From Acetobacteraceae bacterium (GTDB taxonomy: Bacteria; Pseudomonadota; Alphaproteobacteria; Acetobacterales; Acetobacteraceae), in assembly GCA_025354865.1 (NCBI GenBank), contig JANXMB010000190.1:1-64000 (forward strand): a DNA stretch of 64,000 nt, written 5' to 3'. Within the stretch, counting starts at the first letter, position 1, and every line of letters begins with the position of its first letter. The notes beneath the pieces are model-generated. The model was not told where the DNA came from and made no database searches. It was given only the letters and a program-made list of their open reading frames with translations. This document shows, one piece after another, positions 59,720-64,000 of this stretch. Position numbers and translations under genes: made by a program.

Positions 59720-61351
59720 CTACCCGGCCCGGCGCAGCTTCTCCCGCTTCGGCTTCGCGACCCTGCCCTGCCCCGGCGCCGCACTGCCTTTCGCCCGATC
59801 CAGGACGAACGCCGCGTAGTCGTCCATGTCGCCGTCGTACGGCACGATCGTGCCGTCGGCCGCCAGCCACAACCGGTCTGCCACCAATTCCATCAACGAA
59901 CGATCGTGCGTAATCAGCACGACCGCGCCCTGGTAATCGTTCAACGCATCCAGCAGCGCGCGCCGGCTGTCGATGTCCAGATGGTTGGTCGGTTCGTCGA
60001 GGATCAGCAGATGCGGCGCCTCCATCGCGACCAAATTCAGCAGCAGACGTGCGCGCTCGCCGCCGGACAGGTTTTCGACGGTGGTCGATTGCTTGTCGAA
60101 CCCGATGCCCCAACCCGCGAGGCGGGATCGGTAAGACGTTTCGTTATCTTCCGGCCGAGCATCGCGCAGGATGTCCAGCGGGGTATCGCGGGGATCCATG
60201 GCTTCGATTTGATGCTGATGGAACCAACCGACTTTGATGCGCTTTTCCCGTGTCATCAGGCCAGATTGCAAACCCAGCGCGCCGGCCGCCATCTTGGCGA
60301 AGGTGGATTTGCCCGCGCCATTGACCCCCAGCAGGCCGATGCGATCGTCGAGGTCCAGGCGCAGGTTCAAACCTTTCAACACCGGTTCGTCGCCGTACCC
60401 GACCGAGGCATGTTCCAACCGCATCAGCGGCGGTGCCAGCGGTCGTTGCGGCGAGGGCAGAACGAAGGGCGCCACCCTTTCCTCCACAATCGCCGAAACC
60501 GGCTCCAGCTTCGCCAGTCGTTTCATCCGCGATTGCGCCTGTGCGGCCTTCGACGCCTTGGCTTTGAAACGATCCACGAAACTCTGCAAATGCGCCCGTT
60601 CGGCATCCTGTTTTACTCGGAATGCCGCCTGCAAACGGGCTTTTTCCGCCCTGCGGCGTTCGAACGCATCGTAGCCGCCGGTATAATAATCCAGCTTGCC
60701 TTCGCGAATATGCAGGATCGAATCGACCGAATTATTCAGCAATTCCCGATCGTGGCTGATCACCAGCGCCGCCTTGGGGAATTTGCGCAGCCGAGCTTCG
60801 AGCCACAACGCGCCTTCGAGGTCGAGGTAGTTGGTCGGTTCGTCCAACAGCAGCAGATCGGGTTCCGCGAACAACGCCGCCGCCAAGGCCACCCGCATCC
60901 GCCACCCGCCCGAAAACTCCGCCATCGCTCGGCTTAAATCCGCAGTGGAAAACCCGAGACCGGCGAGGATTTCGCTGGCCCGCGCCGGCGCCCGATCGGC
61001 ATCGATCTCCACAAGACGTGTATAAATGTCGCCCATCCGCTCGGGATCGGCACTATCGAGTTCCCGCATCAGGCGATGCCGTTCGACGTCGGCTTCGAGA
61101 ATGGTGTCGAGCAGGCCGACCGGGGTCGCCGGATGCTCCTGCGCCACCGCCGCGACGCGCATGCCTTTCGGCCAGGAAATTTCGCCGCCGTCGGGCGCCA
61201 GCTCCCCCAGGATCAGCTTGAACAGCGTGGATTTGCCAACGCCGTTGCGACCGACGAGACCGGCTTTGGCGGTCGGCGGCAGATTGAGACTGGCATTGTC
61301 GAAGAAGCGCCGGCCCCAGGCGTTGAACACAAGGTTTTCGATTTGCAGCAT
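59720..61351 (-). CDS. ABC-F family ATPase
   Basis: A 543-aa soluble protein with two ABC domains and no membrane part; ABC-F proteins act on the ribosome. The first domain has GRNGVGKST, FSGGWRMRVALAAALF and LLLLDEPTNYLDLEGALWL. The linker (about residues 240-300) is charged (RRAEKARLQAAFRVKQDAER). The second domain has GVNGAGKST, LSGGERARLLLNL and LILDEPTNHLDIDSR. The start is the ATG at 61351 (MLQIENLVFNAWG). The C-terminal tail is lysine/arginine-rich. It belongs with the Uup/YheS-like housekeeping group rather than resistance factors, judged by pattern only. Confidence 0.92.
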   Translation of the reverse strand: MLQIENLVFNAWGRRFFDNASLNLPPTAKAGLVGRNGVGKSTLFKLILGELAPDGGEISWPKGMRVAAVAQEHPATPVGLLDTILEADVERHRLMRELDSADPERMGDIYTRLVEIDADRAPARASEILAGLGFSTADLSRAMAEFSGGWRMRVALAAALFAEPDLLLLDEPTNYLDLEGALWLEARLRKFPKAALVISHDRELLNNSVDSILHIREGKLDYYTGGYDAFERRRAEKARLQAAFRVKQDAERAHLQSFVDRFKAKASKAAQAQSRMKRLAKLEPVSAIVEERVAPFVLPSPQRPLAPPLMRLEHASVGYGDEPVLKGLNLRLDLDDRIGLLGVNGAGKSTFAKMAAGALGLQSGLMTREKRIKVGWFHQHQIEAMDPRDTPLDILRDARPEDNETSYRSRLAGWGIGFDKQSTTVENLSGGERARLLLNLVAMEAPHLLILDEPTNHLDIDSRRALLDALNDYQGAVVLITHDRSLMELVADRLWLAADGTIVPYDGDMDDYAAFVLDRAKGSAAPGQGRVAKPKREKLRRAG

Positions 61352-61436
61352 GCCGGGGCTGTAACCCATGCTGCACTGCAACGCGAGAGAAGATTGGGCG
61401 ACAGCCGGGCAATCGGTGCAGCGCCAGCGGTTCGGT

Positions 61437-61646
61437 TCAGAAATGCACGGCGCAGAGCAACGAAATCGCGACCATGGTGGCTTCGTCGTATGGTTCCTCG
61501 TTGCCATCGATGGACACTGGCGCGGCATAGCCCGCGGCCAGGGCGGACAAGGCCACCGCCGCCAATGCTGTGCGCCCGGCCTGCATGGCGCGGCGCACGG
61601 CGATTGCGAAGGGTGGGCGTGCTATGTCGATGGTTTCAGCGATCAT
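61437..61646 (-). CDS. Small hypothetical protein, 69 aa
   Basis: ATG at 61646 with GAAGGA eight bases upstream. The product begins MIAETIDIARPPFAIAVRRAMQ and has one hydrophobic segment (ALAAVALSALAAGYAAPV), then an acidic stretch and a hydrophobic end (TMVAISLLCAVHF). Possibly exported or membrane-anchored. No family recognised. A 26-codon reading frame lies just upstream on the same strand. Confidence 0.5.
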   Translation of the reverse strand: MIAETIDIARPPFAIAVRRAMQAGRTALAAVALSALAAGYAAPVSIDGNEEPYDEATMVAISLLCAVHF

Positions 61647-61678
61647 GGCGGCATTCCTTCGTCGATCGATAGCGGGAT

Positions 61679-61759
61679 TTACTGTTTGGGATGCAGCACG
61701 ATGCGACATCGCGCGGGCGCGATGCCGGGCGATGCTATGGCGGGTGCAATGGCGAACAT
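61679..61759 (-). CDS. Possible 26-aa small ORF upstream of the 69-aa gene
   Basis: ATG at 61759 preceded by GAGGA about 10 bp upstream; encodes MFAIAPAIASPGIAPARCRI and a further six residues, ending at TAA 61679-61681. It ends 32 bp before the start of the 69-aa gene, an arrangement consistent with a leader peptide. Evidence is limited to the ribosome-binding site and position. Confidence 0.25.
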   Translation of the reverse strand: MFAIAPAIASPGIAPARCRIVLHPKQ

Positions 61760-61800
61760 GTTTTCGGGTCCTCGGTTCGGGCGTTGACGCCCTGCCTGGC

Positions 61801-62012
61801 CAACGCGGGTGTATAGATATATTTTCTCCGCATACGCAATATACGGCCGTTATAAGGATTATTATTCCACACTATTCATATTTCTGACCGATTCAAAGGC
61901 GTCCGCCGAAAATGCACGAGAGGTCCATCGCCAATCCCGCCGCCGAACCCTGGACGCCATCGACGATCCGCGCGATCAATGCGGCAATCCGAACCACCAG
62001 GGAGCAACGCCC
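61801..62012 (+). promoter_or_regulatory. AT-rich region and near-palindrome upstream of the thiolase gene
   Basis: A markedly AT-rich stretch (about 61810-61885) in otherwise GC-rich DNA precedes the thiolase. It contains TATACGGCCGTTATA (61840-61854), a near-perfect palindrome centred on ACGGCCGT, and several TATA-like blocks (TATAGATATATT, TATTCATATTT). It probably holds the promoter and an operator. No gene is visible in 61760-62012. Confidence 0.4.
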
Positions 62013-63215
62013 ATGCGCAGCGCCGTCATCGTGTCCACCGCCCGTACACCCATCGGCCGCGCCTATCGCGGGGCGTTCAACGACACCCAGGCCCAAGCAT
62101 TGGCCGGCCACGCCATCGCCGAAGCGGTGAAACGCGCCGGCATCGACCCGGCCGAGGTGGACGACGTCATCCTCGGCGCCGCGTTGCAACAAGGCTCCAC
62201 CGGGTCGAACATCGCTCGGCAAGCCGCGCTGCGGGCCGGATTGCCGCAGAGCGTGGCGGGCATGTCGCTGGATCGGCAATGCGCGTCCGGCATGATGGCC
62301 ATCGCCACCGCCGCCAAACAAATCCTGCACGACGACATGGCCATTACGATCGGCGGCGGGGTCGAATCGATCTCTCTGGTGCAGACCAACGACATTCGCC
62401 GCGATCGCGCGCAGGACCCAGCGCTGCTGGAAAATGTCCCGGGCTTGTACATGTCGATGCTGGAAACGGCGGAAATCGTGTCCGACCGCTACGGCGTGTC
62501 GCGGGATGCACAGGACGAATACGCGCTGCGCTCGCAACAGCGCACCGCCGCAGCCCAGCAGGCCGGGCGGTTCGACGACGAAATCGCGCCGATGGCCTCC
62601 ACCATGCTGGTGACGGATCGCGCGACCGGGGAAGTCAGCCGGAAAAACATCGTGCTCGCCAAGGACGAGGGCAATCGCGCCGACACCAACCTGGAAGGTC
62701 TGTCGTCGCTGAAGCCGGTGTTCGCCAACGGCATGGTGGTGCAACAGGGCCGGTTCATCACCGCTGGCAACGCCTCCCAGTTGTCCGACGGCGCGTCGGC
62801 TGCGGTGCTGATGGAAGCGACCGAGGCATCGCGGCGCGGCCTGCAACCGTTGGGCATTTATCGGGGCATGGCGGTGGCCGGCTGCGACGCCGACGAAATG
62901 GGCATCGGGCCGGTGTTCGCCGTGCCCAAGCTGCTGGCGAAGCACGGTCTGAAGGTGGACGACATCGATTTGTGGGAGCTGAACGAGGCCTTCGCCTGTC
63001 AGGTGCTGTATTGCCGCGATCGTCTGGGCATCGATCCGGACAAGCTGAACGTGGATGGCGGCGCGATCTCGATCGGCCACCCCTACGGCATGTCCGGCGC
63101 CCGCATGGTCGGGCACGCTTTGATCGAGGGCAAACGCCGGGGCGGCAAGCTGGTCGTCGTCACCATGTGCGTCGGCGGCGGCATGGGTGCGGCCGGATTG
63201 TTCGAGGTCGCCTGA
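62013..63215 (+). CDS. Acetyl-CoA acetyltransferase (thiolase)
   Basis: A 400-aa thiolase that condenses or cleaves acyl-CoA. Catalytic Cys90 lies in [12 protein letters not shown], His356 in [13 protein letters not shown], and Cys386 in [19 protein letters not shown] matches NEAFA. The N-terminal [18 protein letters not shown] is typical. The frame is open upstream, but the ATG at 62013 with AGGGAG before it begins the homology. The second-substrate region ([17 protein letters not shown]) is like degradative thiolases. An alpha/beta hydrolase follows 2 bp downstream. Biosynthetic versus degradative role unresolved. Confidence 0.93.
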   Translation: MRSAVIVSTARTPIGRAYRGAFNDTQAQALAGHAIAEAVKRAGIDPAEVDDVILGAALQQGSTGSNIARQAALRAGLPQSVAGMSLDRQCASGMMAIATAAKQILHDDMAITIGGGVESISLVQTNDIRRDRAQDPALLENVPGLYMSMLETAEIVSDRYGVSRDAQDEYALRSQQRTAAAQQAGRFDDEIAPMASTMLVTDRATGEVSRKNIVLAKDEGNRADTNLEGLSSLKPVFANGMVVQQGRFITAGNASQLSDGASAAVLMEATEASRRGLQPLGIYRGMAVAGCDADEMGIGPVFAVPKLLAKHGLKVDDIDLWELNEAFACQVLYCRDRLGIDPDKLNVDGGAISIGHPYGMSGARMVGHALIEGKRRGGKLVVVTMCVGGGMGAAGLFEVA

Positions 63216-63217
63216 CC

Positions 63218-64000
63218 ATGCCGGTCGATCCGCAAATCCAGGTGCTGCTGGACGCACGCGCGAAGCTGCCGGCGACCCATACGCTGCCGGTGGCGGAGGC
63301 GCGCAAGCAGATGGCGGCCCGAGCGATTCCGGGCTTGCGAATTCCGGACGTCGCCTCGGTCGTCAATCGCGACATGCAGGGACCCGGCGGGTCGTTGCCT
63401 CTGCGCATCTACACGCCTGCGGGCGATGGTCCCTTCCCGATCCTGGTGTTCTTCCACGGCAGCGGCTTCGTTGTCTGCGACCTCGATACCCACGATCCGA
63501 TGTGCCGCAATCTCTGCGCCGGCACCGGCTGCGTGGTGGTTTCGGTCGATTATCGTCTGGCACCGGAGCATAAATTTCCCGCCGCACCGGACGACTGTCT
63601 GGCAGCGACACGATGGGCGGTGGCCAATGCCGGGGCCTTGCGCGGGGACACATCCCGCGTGCTGGTCGCCGGCGACAGTGCCGGCGGCAACCTCGCGGCG
63701 GTGACGGCATTGCGCTGCCGGGACGAAGGCGGACCCGCGCTGGCCGGGCAGTTGCTGATTTACCCCGTCACCGACTACCACACACCCGGCACGCCCTCAT
63801 ACGTAGAAAACGCCGAGGGCTACGGCCTGGGTCGCGCCGGCATGGAATGGTTCTGGGACCATTATTTGGCGGATGCCGAGCAGGCGAAGCATCCGCACGC
63901 GGCGCCGTTGCGTGCGGACAATTTCGCCGGCCTGCCGCCGGCTTACATCGCCACGGCGGAATACGATCCACTCCGCGACGAGGGCGAATATTACGGCAAA
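63218..64000 (+). CDS. Alpha/beta hydrolase, HSL/GDSAG family, 3' end cut by window edge
   Basis: 261 codons are present without a stop. The oxyanion-hole motif is FFHGSGFV (HGGG variant) at residue 80. The nucleophile Ser154 lies in GDSAGGNLAAV, and the acid in AEYDPLRDEG near 249. The His of the triad should be just beyond the window. Family members are carboxylesterases or lipases acting on short acyl esters. It starts 2 bp after the thiolase stop, so the two are cotranscribed. Cytoplasmic, with no signal peptide. Confidence 0.9.
   Translation, partial: MPVDPQIQVLLDARAKLPATHTLPVAEARKQMAARAIPGLRIPDVASVVNRDMQGPGGSLPLRIYTPAGDGPFPILVFFHGSGFVVCDLDTHDPMCRNLCAGTGCVVVSVDYRLAPEHKFPAAPDDCLAATRWAVANAGALRGDTSRVLVAGDSAGGNLAAVTALRCRDEGGPALAGQLLIYPVTDYHTPGTPSYVENAEGYGLGRAGMEWFWDHYLADAEQAKHPHAAPLRADNFAGLPPAYIATAEYDPLRDEGEYYGK

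Overview
The window is GC-rich chromosomal DNA from an alphaproteobacterium, most likely of the Acetobacteraceae (Rhodospirillales/Acetobacterales). The inference rests on gene order and protein style: rpmF-plsX-fabH-ihfA-merR, mutY-DUF721-dsbA-smc, divergent mutM/ubiE followed by coaBC, and pstSCAB-phoU-phoB. The genus cannot be fixed from the sequence alone. Coding density is high. There are no rRNA genes, CRISPR arrays, transposases, integrases or phage genes.

Layout. 1-3.6 kb: a cut-off quinone oxidoreductase, a divergent MDR protein with an altered zinc site, a 55-aa gene, tRNA-Thr(CGT) and an HtrA-like protein without its protease triad. 3.7-7.0 kb: L32, phospholipid/fatty acid initiation (plsX, fabH), ihfA and a MerR regulator. 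7.0-13.1 kb: a surface-glycan block with a PglD/NeuD-type acyltransferase, a WecE-type amino-sugar transaminase, WbqC, a GT-B glycosyltransferase and two methyltransferases. 13.2-16.8 kb: nrdB, a small conserved-looking gene, and an frmA-DUF2007-methyltransferase operon. 16.9-17.2 kb: two tandem small-RNA genes on the minus strand. 17.2-24.8 kb: mutY, dciA-like, dsbA-like, smc and an ABC exporter.

24.9-33 kb is catabolic: an isocitrate-lyase-family enzyme, two tandem GMC oxidoreductases, two flavin-dependent monooxygenases and OsmC, with REP-like palindromes in the gaps. 33-38.5 kb: a degenerate EAL protein, enoyl-CoA hydratase, mutM, ubiE, coaBC and a GNAT. 38.6-45.5 kb: a binding protein plus two permeases without an ATPase, a DmdB-like acyl-CoA ligase, two SDRs and an M20 amidohydrolase.

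45.7-56.6 kb is a phosphorus block. A Pho-box-like site precedes pstS. A duplicated two-hairpin element separates pstS from pstC, and pstA, pstB, phoU and phoB follow. Convergent to it lies a minus-strand operon: frameshifted cytochrome c, sulfatase, phnD, phnC, phnE, phnE. 56.7-64 kb: a receiver-like protein, a D-aminoacylase-family amidohydrolase, a small membrane protein, an ABC-F ATPase, small ORFs, a thiolase and a cut-off alpha/beta hydrolase.

The strongest candidates for undescribed biology are: the tandem sRNA pair, each with a promoter, an anti-Shine-Dalgarno loop and a terminator; the intergenic palindrome families, one placed exactly between pstS and pstC; and the Phn-type transporter combined with a choline-sulfatase-like enzyme. 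Several proteins also keep a fold while losing catalytic residues: the HtrA-like protein, the MDR, one SDR, the EAL protein and the receiver.
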